Shown here: piece by piece, positions 31,111 through 39,536 of the stretch | Layout: each line of letters starts with the position of its first letter | Numbering within the stretch: position 1 is the first letter of the stretch | The notes under the pieces: generated by a model | What the model saw: only the letters and a program-made list of their open reading frames with translations | Databases searched by the model: none | Told to the model about the DNA's origin: nothing | Translations under genes and position numbers: made by a program | Assembly: GCA_045648165.1 (NCBI GenBank) | Contig: JAZRNL010000041.1 | Coordinates: 1-46,161 of the forward strand | DNA: 46,161 nucleotides | DNA from: RGIG9115 sp045648165 | GTDB taxonomy: Bacteria > Bacillota > Clostridia > UBA1381 | Reading direction: 5' to 3'

Positions 31111-31484
31111 GTTTTTGTTATGGGGCACACGGAGAAGTTAAGAGTATTCTCCAGGTAGTTCATAATTTCCTTAATGGAAGCCTCCACCTCAGACACGCTT
31201 CCTGTTACTATAAGTGTGCCGCTGAAACGGTCAACAAAGCCAAGCTCAACGTTTGCAGTCTTGATTGCAAGGTCTGCGGCGATAACTGCAGTTTCGGCAG
31301 GGCTCATAGTGAGTATTCCCAGAGCTGAACGTGAGTAGTCTATAGCGGGGTCAAGACCCAGCTTTCTGTAGATTATCTCGTCGGGGCCTGCGATTATGTG
31401 GGCAAGTGTAATCTGCTTACCGGGTACAAGCTCCTGAACTATACGTGTTTTGCCGTCGGGGCTTACAATATCTTTAAAGTTCAT
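31107..31484 (-). CDS. eutS: EutS/PduU-type BMC-domain protein
   Basis: Bacterial-microcompartment shell-type protein, 125 aa. It contains IVQELVPGKQITLAHIIAGP, ALGILTMSPAETAVIAADLA and GFVDRFSGTLIVTGSVSEVE, all closely matching the circularly permuted EutS/PduU hexamer proteins. The ATG at 31484 has AAAGGAGAAACC upstream; the longer frame overlaps hinT. An N-terminal extension (MNFKDIVSPDGKTR) is longer than in E. coli EutS. It is the only shell-type gene in the window, paired with eutP, downstream of hinT and proS. Confidence 0.88.
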   Translation of the reverse strand: MNFKDIVSPDGKTRIVQELVPGKQITLAHIIAGPDEIIYRKLGLDPAIDYSRSALGILTMSPAETAVIAADLAIKTANVELGFVDRFSGTLIVTGSVSEVEASIKEIMNYLENTLNFSVCPITKT

Positions 31485-31506
31485 AATGGTTTCTCCTTTC
31501 CATAAC

Positions 31507-31851
31507 TCAACCTGCAGGCCATCCGAATTCTCTTCCGCCCATAAGGTGGAAATGAATGTGGAAAACCGTCTGACCGGCATCAGCACCGCAGTTATTTACT
31601 ATGCGGTAGCCGTCTTTGTCTATTCCAAGCTCTTTTGCAATCTTAGCCGCCGCCTCAAAAACTGCAGCAATGTGCTTGCTGTTCTCTGCAGTGATTTCGT
31701 TTGCGCAGCAGATATGCTCTTTGGGGATTATTATAACGTGAACAGGAGCCTGAGGGTCTATGTCGTTAAAGGCATAAACCATTTCGTCCTCATACACCTT
31801 TGTTGATGGGATTTCGCCCTTTATTATTTTACAGAACAAACAATCATTCAT
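31507..31851 (-). CDS. HIT family nucleotide-binding protein
   Basis: Histidine-triad hydrolase of the HinT group acting on nucleoside phosphoramidates; 114 aa. The triad is H98-x-H100-x-H102 in VFHIHFHLMGG, and the N-terminal CLFCKIIKGEIPS carries a CxxC. GGAGGCAATAAT precedes the ATG. It lies 17 bases downstream of proS and 22 bases upstream of eutS, in the same minus-strand run. Confidence 0.94.
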   Translation of the reverse strand: MNDCLFCKIIKGEIPSTKVYEDEMVYAFNDIDPQAPVHVIIIPKEHICCANEITAENSKHIAAVFEAAAKIAKELGIDKDGYRIVNNCGADAGQTVFHIHFHLMGGREFGWPAG

Positions 31852-31868
31852 ATTATTGCCTCCTCCGT

Positions 31869-33572
31869 TTAAAGGTTTTTGTACATTTCAACAACGGCTT
31901 CTATTGCTTCGTCAATTGCCTTAAGCTCTGCCTCGGGTGCGGTTCGTTCTTTGTATTCTACAATTCCCTCGCCTATTTTTTTGCCTACAACTATTCTTAC
32001 GGGAATACCCATAAGGTCGCTGTCTTTAAACTTAACGCCGGGGCGCTCTGCTCTGTCGTCAAGGAGTGCTTCAATTCCTGCATCCAGAAGCTTTTCATAA
32101 ATTTCTTCTGCAGCCTTTACCTGCTCCTCGTCTTTGTGGTTTACCGGAACAACGCTTACCTGGTAAGGTGCGATTGCAGGGGGCCAGATGATACCGTTTT
32201 CGTCGTAGTTCTGCTCAATTGCGGCAGAAATACATCTTGTAACGCCTATACCATAGCAACCCATTATAACCTGTGACATTGAGCCGTTCTCATCAAGAGC
32301 CTTAAGTCCGAGAGCGTCGGAGTATTTTGTGCCAAGCTTGAATATGTGGCCTACTTCAATACCCTGTGCAGTTTTTATTGGTTTGCCACATCGGGGGCAA
32401 GCATCACCTGTTTCGATAAGCCTTATATCAGCTATTATTACAGGCTCAAAGTCTCTGCCTATATTCACGTTTTCAAAGTGGTAGTCTGTTTCGTTTGCAC
32501 CAACAATGAAGTTCTTCATCATAGCAACTTCCTTGTCGGCATATACGGGGATTGAAAGGCCTACGGGGCCTGCAAATCCGACCTCTGCATTTGTAAGCTC
32601 ACGAACTACTGCAGGCTCTGCAAGCTCTAAGTCGTCTGTGCAGCCAACTAAGTTCTTAAGCTTAACCTCATTGATTTCACGATCGCCCCGAACCATTGCC
32701 GCAATATACTTGTCATCTGACTTATAAAGGATTGTTTTTGCAAATACGTAGGGCTCAGTTCCCATAAAGGAAGTCAGCTCTTCAATTGTATGAGCATTCG
32801 GAGTGTGCACCTTCCCAAGCTCTTTCTCAACGTTATCAAAAGCCTTTTCGGTAGGTATACATTCTGCTTTTTCGTAGTTTGCCGCATATCCGCAGTCGTC
32901 ACAATATGCAATTCCGTCCTCACCAACAGGTGATTTTACCATAAACTCCTGGCTTCCGCTTCCGCCCATTGCGCCGGAATCTGCATCAACGATTGTGAAG
33001 TCGAGACCAAGTCTTGTAAATATTCTGCAGTATGCATCATACATAGCTTTATACGACTTGTCAAGACCTTCCTGAGTGAGGTCAAAGCTGTAGGCATCCT
33101 TCATCACGAACTCACGGCCGCGCATAAGTCCGAAACGGGGACGTCCCTCGTCTCTGTACTTTGTCTGGATCTGATAAAGTGTGAGGGGGTATTCTTTATA
33201 TGAACGAACCTCGTTTAAAACCGTTTCGGTAAATAATTCTTCGTGGGTAGGTCCAAGGCAGAAATCTCTGCCCCATCGGTCTTTGAGCTTGAACATACTC
33301 TCGCCGAATACTTCCCATCTTCCAGAAGCCTGGTAGCTTTCGGCAGGTAAGAGTGCGGGCATAAGAAGCTCTAATGCTCCTGCTCTGTCCATTTCTTCAC
33401 GAACAATCTGTTCAACCTTTCTGAGAGTACGAAGGCCTGTAGGCAGATATGAATATATGCCTGCGGCAAGTTTTCTTATCATTCCGGCACGGAGCATAAG
33501 CTGATGGCTTACAATTTCCGCCTCTGCCGGCACCTCACGGAGTGTGGGTATGAGAAGCTTTGACATTTTCAT
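31869..33572 (-). CDS. proS: prolyl-tRNA synthetase
   Basis: Class II synthetase, bacterial long form, 567 aa. Motif 1 lies in the REEMDRAGALELLMPALLPAE region, and motif 2 is YRDEGRPRFGLMRGREFVMKDAY. An inserted editing domain spans about 230-390, motif 3 is GCYGIGVTRC, and the C-terminal anticodon domain has VPVNHKDEEQ. AAAGGATTG lies upstream of the ATG. It is placed 31 bases after argB, an unusual but clear co-directional run argC-argB-proS-hinT. Confidence 0.96.
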   Translation of the reverse strand: MKMSKLLIPTLREVPAEAEIVSHQLMLRAGMIRKLAAGIYSYLPTGLRTLRKVEQIVREEMDRAGALELLMPALLPAESYQASGRWEVFGESMFKLKDRWGRDFCLGPTHEELFTETVLNEVRSYKEYPLTLYQIQTKYRDEGRPRFGLMRGREFVMKDAYSFDLTQEGLDKSYKAMYDAYCRIFTRLGLDFTIVDADSGAMGGSGSQEFMVKSPVGEDGIAYCDDCGYAANYEKAECIPTEKAFDNVEKELGKVHTPNAHTIEELTSFMGTEPYVFAKTILYKSDDKYIAAMVRGDREINEVKLKNLVGCTDDLELAEPAVVRELTNAEVGFAGPVGLSIPVYADKEVAMMKNFIVGANETDYHFENVNIGRDFEPVIIADIRLIETGDACPRCGKPIKTAQGIEVGHIFKLGTKYSDALGLKALDENGSMSQVIMGCYGIGVTRCISAAIEQNYDENGIIWPPAIAPYQVSVVPVNHKDEEQVKAAEEIYEKLLDAGIEALLDDRAERPGVKFKDSDLMGIPVRIVVGKKIGEGIVEYKERTAPEAELKAIDEAIEAVVEMYKNL

Positions 33573-33603
33573 AGTTTATATCAATCCTTTCAGGAAAATA
33601 TTC

Positions 33604-34476
33604 TTAGTAGCGGTCGCTCTTAATAAGAGTTCCAATACCTGACTTTGTAAATATTTCAAGAAGCAGACAGTGGGGGATACGTCCGTCGATAATATGCACG
33701 CCTGTAACTCCTGCATCAATTGCATCTATGCATCCGAGAACTTTTGGTATCATACCGCCGCTGATTACGCCTGTTTCAATCATCTCAAGAATTTCGTTCT
33801 TATGGGCTTCAAATATAATATTGCCGGCATCATCCTTTACTCCTTCAACATCTGTTAAAAGAATAAGCTTTTCAGCTCCCGTTGCCGCTGCAACCGCAGA
33901 TGCAACGGTGTCGGCATTTATATTGTAGCTATTACCCTCGCTGTCCGTTCCGATAGGTGCAACAACGGGTATGTATTGGTCGGAGGAAAGAAGTTCAAGG
34001 AGATGGGGCTTAATGTTTGCGATTTCGCCCACATATCCCAGGTCCACGTCTTTTCCGTCAACCTCAGTATATTTCTTCTCACACCGGATAAAGCTTCCGT
34101 CAATACCGCAGAAGCCAACTGCTGTTCCTCCCTTGGTGTTAAGAAGTGAAACAATTTCCTTATTTGTTTTACCAACAAGAACCATCTGAGCAATCCGCAT
34201 TGTTTCTTTATCGGTTTTACGGAGCCCGTTTATGAATTCGCTTTTAACATTATGGCTGTTAAGCTCTGCAGAAATATCGGGACCGCCGCCGTGTACAACG
34301 ATGGGGTTAAGTCCGATAAACTTAAGAAGCGTAATATCTTCCATAACAGAGTTCTTAAGCTCTTCGTTTATCATAGCATTACCGCCGTATTTGATTACCA
34401 CGGTTTTTCCGCTGAATTTCTGAATGTATGGCAATGCCTCAATAAGTATGCCGGCTTTTTTTATAAGTTCTTCCAT
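33604..34476 (-). CDS. argB: acetylglutamate kinase
   Basis: Second step of arginine synthesis, phosphorylating N-acetylglutamate; amino-acid-kinase fold, about 290 aa. VIKYGGNAM and NPIVVHGGGPDIS are the substrate and ATP loops, with LTDVEGVKDD in the C-terminal lobe. I take ATG 34476 (MEELIKKAG), with GGAG six bases before it; ATG 34488 four codons upstream is possible. The C-terminal extension typical of arginine-inhibited enzymes is not tested here. It follows argC by 25 bases. Confidence 0.95.
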   Translation of the reverse strand: MEELIKKAGILIEALPYIQKFSGKTVVIKYGGNAMINEELKNSVMEDITLLKFIGLNPIVVHGGGPDISAELNSHNVKSEFINGLRKTDKETMRIAQMVLVGKTNKEIVSLLNTKGGTAVGFCGIDGSFIRCEKKYTEVDGKDVDLGYVGEIANIKPHLLELLSSDQYIPVVAPIGTDSEGNSYNINADTVASAVAAATGAEKLILLTDVEGVKDDAGNIIFEAHKNEILEMIETGVISGGMIPKVLGCIDAIDAGVTGVHIIDGRIPHCLLLEIFTKSGIGTLIKSDRY

Positions 34477-34501
34477 AGTTATCTCCATTCTGTCACGGTG
34501 C

Positions 34502-35539
34502 TTACAGATAAAAACCGGGGAAAGTAAGGCCTTCGCCCTCGGGAAGTCCGAACATAATGTTCATATTCTGAATAGCCTGACCCGCAGCACCCTTTACAAT
34601 GTTGTCGATAGCAGATACAACAACTGCTCTTTGCAATCTTTCGTCAACCACAACACCGATATCAACAAAGTTTGAGCCTGCCACGTGCTTTGTTTCGGGA
34701 AGCTCACCTGCGGGAAGCGCTCTTACAAAGAACTCATCTTTATAGAAGTCTTTGTACAGCTCTGCAATTTCCTCGGTTGTACAGGGTTTGTTGAGGTTTA
34801 TGTAGATTGTAGCAAGAATTCCTCGCTTTTGGGGGATAAGGTGAGGTGTGAATGAAATCATCACTTCTTCCCCTGCAAGCTTTGAAAGCTCTTGCTCAAT
34901 TTCTGATGTGTGCCTGTGAGTGGCGATTTTATATGCTTTTGAATTTTCAGTACATTCGCAGAAATGATAGGCAAGACCAAGACCTCGGCCTGCACCTGTT
35001 ACGCCTGATTTTGCATCTACGATAACGTTTTTAGTGCTTCCTATTCCGCTTTTAAGAAGAGGTGCCGCGCCCAGAATAGAACAGGTTGTGTAGCAACCGG
35101 GGTTTCCGATTAGCGGGGCATCCTTTATCTTTTCTCTGTGGAGCTCGCAGAGTCCGTATACGGATTTTGCAAGAAGCTCGGGAGAAGAATGTTCTTCACC
35201 GTACCATGCGGCATAAACTCCGGGGTCGTCATAGCGGAAATCACCGCTTAAATCTATTACACGAACTCCCCGCTCTGCAATTTCGGGGATAACGGATTTC
35301 GATGCGCCGTGGGGAAGGGCAGTGAAAACAACGTCACATTTTGCCACTTCATCTATGTCAATTTCAGTACATTCTTTATCGAGAATGTGTTTGAAGTTTT
35401 TATATACATCGTTAATATTCTGCCCACTGAAGCTGTGGGAACCGAGAATTTCGAGAGATACGTGAGGATGGCTTGAAAGAAGCCTTACAAGCTCTATACC
35501 TGCATATCCCGTTGCACCTAAAACTGCAACCTTTATCAT
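34502..35539 (-). CDS. argC: N-acetyl-gamma-glutamyl-phosphate reductase
   Basis: NADPH-dependent reduction of acetylglutamyl phosphate, the third step of arginine synthesis; 345 aa. GATGYAG (8-14) is the dinucleotide loop and C149 in IGNPGCYTT is the nucleophile, at the same residue number as in B. subtilis. AGGAGTGAAATGTT precedes the ATG. It starts 125 bases downstream of pnp, after two hairpins. argJ, argD and argF are not in the window. Confidence 0.96.
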   Translation of the reverse strand: MIKVAVLGATGYAGIELVRLLSSHPHVSLEILGSHSFSGQNINDVYKNFKHILDKECTEIDIDEVAKCDVVFTALPHGASKSVIPEIAERGVRVIDLSGDFRYDDPGVYAAWYGEEHSSPELLAKSVYGLCELHREKIKDAPLIGNPGCYTTCSILGAAPLLKSGIGSTKNVIVDAKSGVTGAGRGLGLAYHFCECTENSKAYKIATHRHTSEIEQELSKLAGEEVMISFTPHLIPQKRGILATIYINLNKPCTTEEIAELYKDFYKDEFFVRALPAGELPETKHVAGSNFVDIGVVVDERLQRAVVVSAIDNIVKGAAGQAIQNMNIMFGLPEGEGLTFPGFYL

Positions 35540-35561
35540 AACATTTCACTCCTATGTAATG

Positions 35562-35577
35562 CGGCAAATGCCGCAGT
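35562..35577. other. small hairpin upstream of argC
   Basis: TGCGGC-AAAT-GCCGCA about 25 bases before the argC ATG. It may affect translation or processing of the pnp-argC RNA. Confidence 0.4.
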
Positions 35578-35617
35578 ATAACTGCACAGAGCGAAAAATC
35601 AACCCTATGTCTGTTGG

Positions 35618-35656
35618 CACGTTGAGAGAAAGCCCCTGGGCTTTCTCTCATACGTG
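35618..35656 (-). other. long hairpin after pnp
   Basis: CACGT-at-GAGAGAAAGCC-CAGG-GGCTTTCTCTC-a-ACGTG on the minus strand, directly after the pnp stop. The stem is strong but has no U-run, so it is likely a 3'-end stabiliser or RNase site rather than a full terminator. Confidence 0.6.
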
Positions 35657-35664
35657 AATTGTTT

Positions 35665-37755
35665 TTAATTTTCTTCTATATTAACTGCATCCTTGTGTGA
35701 AAGGCTGATTTTACCTGTTTTCTTATCAACTTCCATAACTTTAACAAGAAGTCTGTCGCCTTCCTTAACTACATCTTCAACTTTTTCAACTCTCTTGTTT
35801 GCAAGCTTTGAGATATGGCAGAGTCCGTCTTTTCCGGGGAGGATTTCAACGAATGCTCCGAATGCAGTGATTGTGCGAACAAGACCGTCGTATATTTCGC
35901 CGATTTCGGGCTCTTTAACGATTGCCTCAATTGCAGCACGTGCGGCATTTCCTGATTCCTGAGTTGCGGCGAAGATGTAAATTGTGCCGTCTTCTTCAAT
36001 GTCAATTTTAGCACCTGTATCGGCAACTATCTTCTGGATAACCTTACCGCCCTGACCGATTACTTCACGGATTTTGTCAACATCAATCTTCATTGTGTCA
36101 ACCTTGGGAGCATACTCTGAAAGCTCTGCTCTCGGTGTGTCAATAGCCTTTAAAAGAACTTCATCGAGGATGTGAATTCTGCCGGCTCTTGTTTTCCTGA
36201 GAGCTTCTTCGATTACTTCATATGAAAGACCATCGTTCTTTATATCAACCTGGATTGATGTGATACCCTTATGAGTACCTGCAACTTTAAAGTCCATTTC
36301 TCCGTAGAAGTCTTCAAGTCCCTGGATATCTACCATTGTAGTAAAGCCTGTTTCAGTTGTTATAAGACCGCATGAGATGCCTGCAACGGGAGCTTTAATG
36401 GGCACGCCTGCAGCCATAAGAGCCAGTGTTGAACCGCACACAGAGCCCTGTGAAGTAGAGCCGTTTGAAGAAAGGACTTCAGAAACTGTTCTTATTGCAT
36501 AGGGAAATTCTTCCTCTGAAGGAAGTACAGGAACGAGTGAACGTTCAGCAAGTGCACCGTGACCGATTTCACGTCTGCCGGGACCTCTTGAAGGTCTTGT
36601 TTCACCAACAGAGTATGAAGGGAAGTTGTAGTGGTGCATATATCTCTTTGTTTCTTCGTTGTCGATACCGTCCAGCTTCTGGATTTCAGAAAGAGGAGCC
36701 AGAGTTGCAACTGTAAGAACCTGAGTCTGTCCTCTTGTGAAAAGGCCTGAACCGTGAGTTCTGGGAAGGAGGTCAACCTCTGCCGCAAGAGGTCTGATTT
36801 CATCAAGACCGCGGCCGTCAACACGTCTGCCCTGCATAAGCCATTCTCTTACGATTTCCTTCTGCATTTTGTAGATTATTTCGCCGATATCTGTTCCGAT
36901 TTCGGGGTATTCTTCAGCTAAAGTTTCGACAACTCTGTCGGTTATAACGCCAACTCTTTCGTCACGTACGTTCTTATCGTCTGTGTCGAGAGCGTGTTGA
37001 AGGTTTGCATATTCTGCATCCTTAATTCTGTCGTAGAGCACGTGGTCGATATCGTGATGCTCGTAGTCGAACTTTTCTTTTCCGATTTCTTTCCGGATGC
37101 TTTCGATAAAGTCAACAATTTCAATGATTGTTTTGTGAGCAAACTTGATACCGTCAAGCATAACGTCTTCGGGAACTTCGTTTGCGCCTGCTTCAATCAT
37201 AACAACCTTTTCGCGGGTAGCGGCAACAGTTACCTGCATTTCGCTTTTTTCTCTCTGCTCAACGGTGGGGTTTATAACAAACTCGCCGTCAACAAGACCG
37301 AGCCATACACCGCCGATAGGTCCGTTCCAGGGAACGTCTGAAATTGCAATAGCAATTGAAGTACCAATCATTGCTGCAACTTCGGGGGGATTGTCCTGCT
37401 CAACAGAGAGAACGGTTGCAACAACAGAAACGTCGTTTCTGAGGTCTGCAGGGAAAAGAGGGCGGATAGGTCTGTCGATTACACGGCTTGTGAGGATAGC
37501 CTTTTCGCTGGGCTTACCTTCTCTTTTAATATATCCACCGGGGATTTTACCAACAGAGTAGAGCTTTTCTTCATAGTCTACAGAAAGAGGGAAGAAGTCA
37601 ACACCTTCTCTGGGATTTCTTGAAGCTGTTACGTTTACCATAACAACAGTGTCGCCGTAGCGAACTACGCAGTGACCGTTTGTGAGCATAGCCATCTTGC
37701 CTGTTTCAACAACAAGAGGTCTGCCGGCTAAGGTTGTTTCAAAAGTTTTAAACAT
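35665..37755 (-). CDS. pnp: polyribonucleotide nucleotidyltransferase
   Basis: Phosphorolytic 3'-5' exoribonuclease; 696 aa. There are two RNase PH-like halves (about 1-210 and 300-540, including FNFRPD-free catalytic blocks such as GPGRREIGHGAL). A KH domain follows (about 550-610, with IREVIGQGGKVIQKI), then a C-terminal S1 domain (about 615-690, GEIYDGLVRTITAFGAFVEI). AAAAAGGAGATAAA precedes the ATG. It lies after rpsO, as in most bacteria, behind two large leader stems. Confidence 0.97.
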   Translation of the reverse strand: MFKTFETTLAGRPLVVETGKMAMLTNGHCVVRYGDTVVMVNVTASRNPREGVDFFPLSVDYEEKLYSVGKIPGGYIKREGKPSEKAILTSRVIDRPIRPLFPADLRNDVSVVATVLSVEQDNPPEVAAMIGTSIAIAISDVPWNGPIGGVWLGLVDGEFVINPTVEQREKSEMQVTVAATREKVVMIEAGANEVPEDVMLDGIKFAHKTIIEIVDFIESIRKEIGKEKFDYEHHDIDHVLYDRIKDAEYANLQHALDTDDKNVRDERVGVITDRVVETLAEEYPEIGTDIGEIIYKMQKEIVREWLMQGRRVDGRGLDEIRPLAAEVDLLPRTHGSGLFTRGQTQVLTVATLAPLSEIQKLDGIDNEETKRYMHHYNFPSYSVGETRPSRGPGRREIGHGALAERSLVPVLPSEEEFPYAIRTVSEVLSSNGSTSQGSVCGSTLALMAAGVPIKAPVAGISCGLITTETGFTTMVDIQGLEDFYGEMDFKVAGTHKGITSIQVDIKNDGLSYEVIEEALRKTRAGRIHILDEVLLKAIDTPRAELSEYAPKVDTMKIDVDKIREVIGQGGKVIQKIVADTGAKIDIEEDGTIYIFAATQESGNAARAAIEAIVKEPEIGEIYDGLVRTITAFGAFVEILPGKDGLCHISKLANKRVEKVEDVVKEGDRLLVKVMEVDKKTGKISLSHKDAVNIEEN

Positions 37756-37784
37756 TATTTTATCTCCTTTTTAATTTATTATGA

Positions 37785-37930
37785 CGAAGATAAATTTTAG
37801 CGAATAAGCGCAATATACAAAAAGCTTTGTCTACTCCGTTTATTAGCTAAACGTTTATCTTCGAAGGATACCTGTAATAAGAATTATAGGCAAGCGACCG
37901 CAAATAAACATCCGCAGCCGTTTGCCTATA
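37785..37930 (-). promoter_or_regulatory. double stem-loop in the rpsO-pnp gap
   Basis: The first stem closes with CGAAGATAAA...TTTATCTTCG (37785-37863) and has an inner TTAGC...GCTAA helix. The second closes with TATAGGCAA...TTGCCTATA (37885-37930). Both lie on the RNA between rpsO and pnp. E. coli pnp is autoregulated through RNase III cleavage of comparable leader stems; a similar role here is inference. Confidence 0.6.
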
Positions 37931-37966
37931 CACTTACGCGCAAAACAAACCGCTTTGCGTCTTAAA

Positions 37967-38233
37967 TCATTTTCTGAGTCCGAGCTTAGCAACTAAGCTT
38001 CTGTATCTCTCGATATCCTGTGACTTAAGGTAGTTGAGAAGACCACGTCTTTTACCAACCATCATAAGAAGACCTCTTCTTGAGTGATGGTCTTTCTTAT
38101 GGAAGTTAAGATGCTCGTTGTTAAGGTGATTGATTCTCTCTGTGAGAAGTGCAATCTGAACCTCGGGAGATCCTGTATCTCCTTCATGAGTTGCATAAGC
38201 TGCGATGAGCTCTGCCTTACGTTCCTTTGTCAT
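37967..38233 (-). CDS. rpsO: 30S ribosomal protein S15
   Basis: 88 aa from the ATG at 38233 (MTKERKAELI), eight bases after AGGAGG; an in-frame GTG three codons upstream abuts the Shine-Dalgarno site. GDTGSPEVQIALLTERINHLNNEHLNFHKKDHHSRRGL spans the RNA-binding core (given here as a family landmark), ending in KLGLRK. It is followed by the double stem-loop and pnp. Confidence 0.97.
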   Translation of the reverse strand: MTKERKAELIAAYATHEGDTGSPEVQIALLTERINHLNNEHLNFHKKDHHSRRGLLMMVGKRRGLLNYLKSQDIERYRSLVAKLGLRK

Positions 38234-38267
38234 GAATTTCACCTCCTATAATTTCAATGACCCCCGT

Positions 38268-38330
38268 AGGCTAAGAAACCGTTGGTGATTCGGTTATCTG
38301 AGCAAACGGTTAAGATAAATGGTTTAGCCT
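38268..38330 (-). promoter_or_regulatory. structured leader of rpsO overlapping the rpmE stop
   Basis: AGGCTAA (38268-38274) pairs with TTAGCCT (38324-38330, the end of rpmE), enclosing an inner AACCG...CGGTT hairpin. It lies 35 bases before the S15 start and may be a binding site for S15 autoregulation (inference). Confidence 0.4.
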
Positions 38331-38524
38331 CTGTTGAAACGCTTATTAAACTTTTCAACTCGTCCGCCTGTATCAACAAGCTTCTGCTTACCGGTAAAGA
38401 ACGGATGACAGTTTGAGCAGATTTCCACCTGGATATCTTCTTTTGTGGAGCCTGTCTCGATTACTGTTCCGCAAGCACAACGGATAGTTGTGGGCTTATA
38501 ATCGGGATGAATTCCTTCTTTCAC
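38324..38524 (-). CDS. rpmE: 50S ribosomal protein L31
   Basis: 66-aa zinc-type L31 with the cysteines in RCACG and CSNCHPFFTG. I choose the GTG at 38524 as start. It lies nine bases after GGGAGG and gives MKEGIHPDYKPTTIRCACG, the usual N-terminus and length. The ATG three codons upstream (38533) directly abuts the Shine-Dalgarno site. It has its own promoter at 38586-38614, upstream of rpsO-pnp. Confidence 0.95.
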   Translation of the reverse strand: MKEGIHPDYKPTTIRCACGTVIETGSTKEDIQVEICSNCHPFFTGKQKLVDTGGRVEKFNKRFNRG

Positions 38525-38551
38525 TTGCTTCATCCTCCCTTCGTAAATTTG

Positions 38552-38569
38552 GCGGTGTAAAAGAATACA
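38552..38569 (-). other. leader hairpin of rpmE
   Basis: GGTGTA-ttcttt-TACACC just downstream of the predicted transcription start. It may protect the mRNA 5' end. Confidence 0.4.
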
Positions 38570-38585
38570 CCAAAAGCCATTTTCG

Positions 38586-38614
38586 AGTATAACACAAACA
38601 TTCCCATATTTCAA
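38586..38614 (-). promoter_or_regulatory. promoter of the rpmE-rpsO-pnp unit
   Basis: TTGAAA at 38614-38609, a 17 bp spacer and TATACT at 38591-38586 on the minus strand. Confidence 0.75.
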
Positions 38615-38744
38615 GTTTTTTATAAAAAAATCGGTATTTTGCCTATTTTATAAGCCTTATATACACACTTTTTGCAATAAAACAACTGTTAACTGTGTCA
38701 AAAAAAGGTTTAGGACATATTTATAAATGATATGAGAGCCATTA

Positions 38745-39536
38745 TTAATCTTTATGCAGGCTTCTGAATTCGTCGGGGGTTATGCCCTCCATACGTTTAA
38801 AAACCATACAAAAATAGCTTGTGTCGTTAAACCCACATTCAAGGCTTAAAAGCTTTATTTTCATATCAGTGGAAATAAGGAGCTGCTTTGCACGGTTTAT
38901 CCGCATTTTAAGAAGGTAATTCACGGGAGTTATCCCGTATGCCTCCCTGAAGGTGCGGCAGAGATAGCTTTTTGATACGCTTATAAGGTCTGCCATATCG
39001 TCGAGAGTTACGGGGCGTTTGTAGTTCTGCTCTATGTAGTCAAGAACAGGCAGGATTTTCCCGTAATTGTTCTTTTCAATATGTGTGCGGCTGGGAGTTG
39101 GCTTTGAAAGGCGGGAAATATTCTCCAGCATTTTGTAGAGAAGAGTGCTTTGTGAAAGGGGCTCGGCAATTTCACAAAGGGTTTTGAAATCATCATAAAG
39201 CTTCCGTGTATCCCCTGTAAAAACCTCGGTTTTCCCAAAACCAAGGTAAGAAAATAAGCCTTTCACACCGTCGCCGTTGAAAACGCAGAAATATATCTGA
39301 AAGTCCCCCGAAATAGGATAGTATTCGTGAGGAATTCTTGGGGAAAACATAAATACGTCCCCCTCTGATATCAAATGCTCTGTGCCCTGTGCCAGAAATT
39401 TTCCCTCACCCCCCGTGCATATTGCAAGCTGATAGGCGGCAAAGCCGTCAGGTCGGGTTATATGATACTGCCTCTCTTTAAATCCCGTGCGGATTACCCA
39501 AAAAGGGAGGAGCTTATGTCTGTCTTGTTCAAGCAT
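38745..39536 (-). CDS. AraC family transcriptional regulator with cupin domain
   Basis: 263 aa. The N-terminal cupin-like ligand-binding domain (about 1-140, with GDVFMFSPRIPHEYYPISGD) is followed by two helix-turn-helix motifs (about 165-260). These are VTLDDMADLISVSKSYLCRTF with the linker ITPVNYLLKMRINRAKQLL, and the second helix pair in LECGFNDTSYFCMVFKRMEG. The ATG at 39536 overlaps the end of the recombinase gene by eight bases (ATGCTTGA), with GGAG upstream. Co-translation with a tyrosine recombinase is uncommon for this family and suggests a role in the same unit. Inducer unknown. Confidence 0.9.
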   Translation of the reverse strand: MLEQDRHKLLPFWVIRTGFKERQYHITRPDGFAAYQLAICTGGEGKFLAQGTEHLISEGDVFMFSPRIPHEYYPISGDFQIYFCVFNGDGVKGLFSYLGFGKTEVFTGDTRKLYDDFKTLCEIAEPLSQSTLLYKMLENISRLSKPTPSRTHIEKNNYGKILPVLDYIEQNYKRPVTLDDMADLISVSKSYLCRTFREAYGITPVNYLLKMRINRAKQLLISTDMKIKLLSLECGFNDTSYFCMVFKRMEGITPDEFRSLHKD

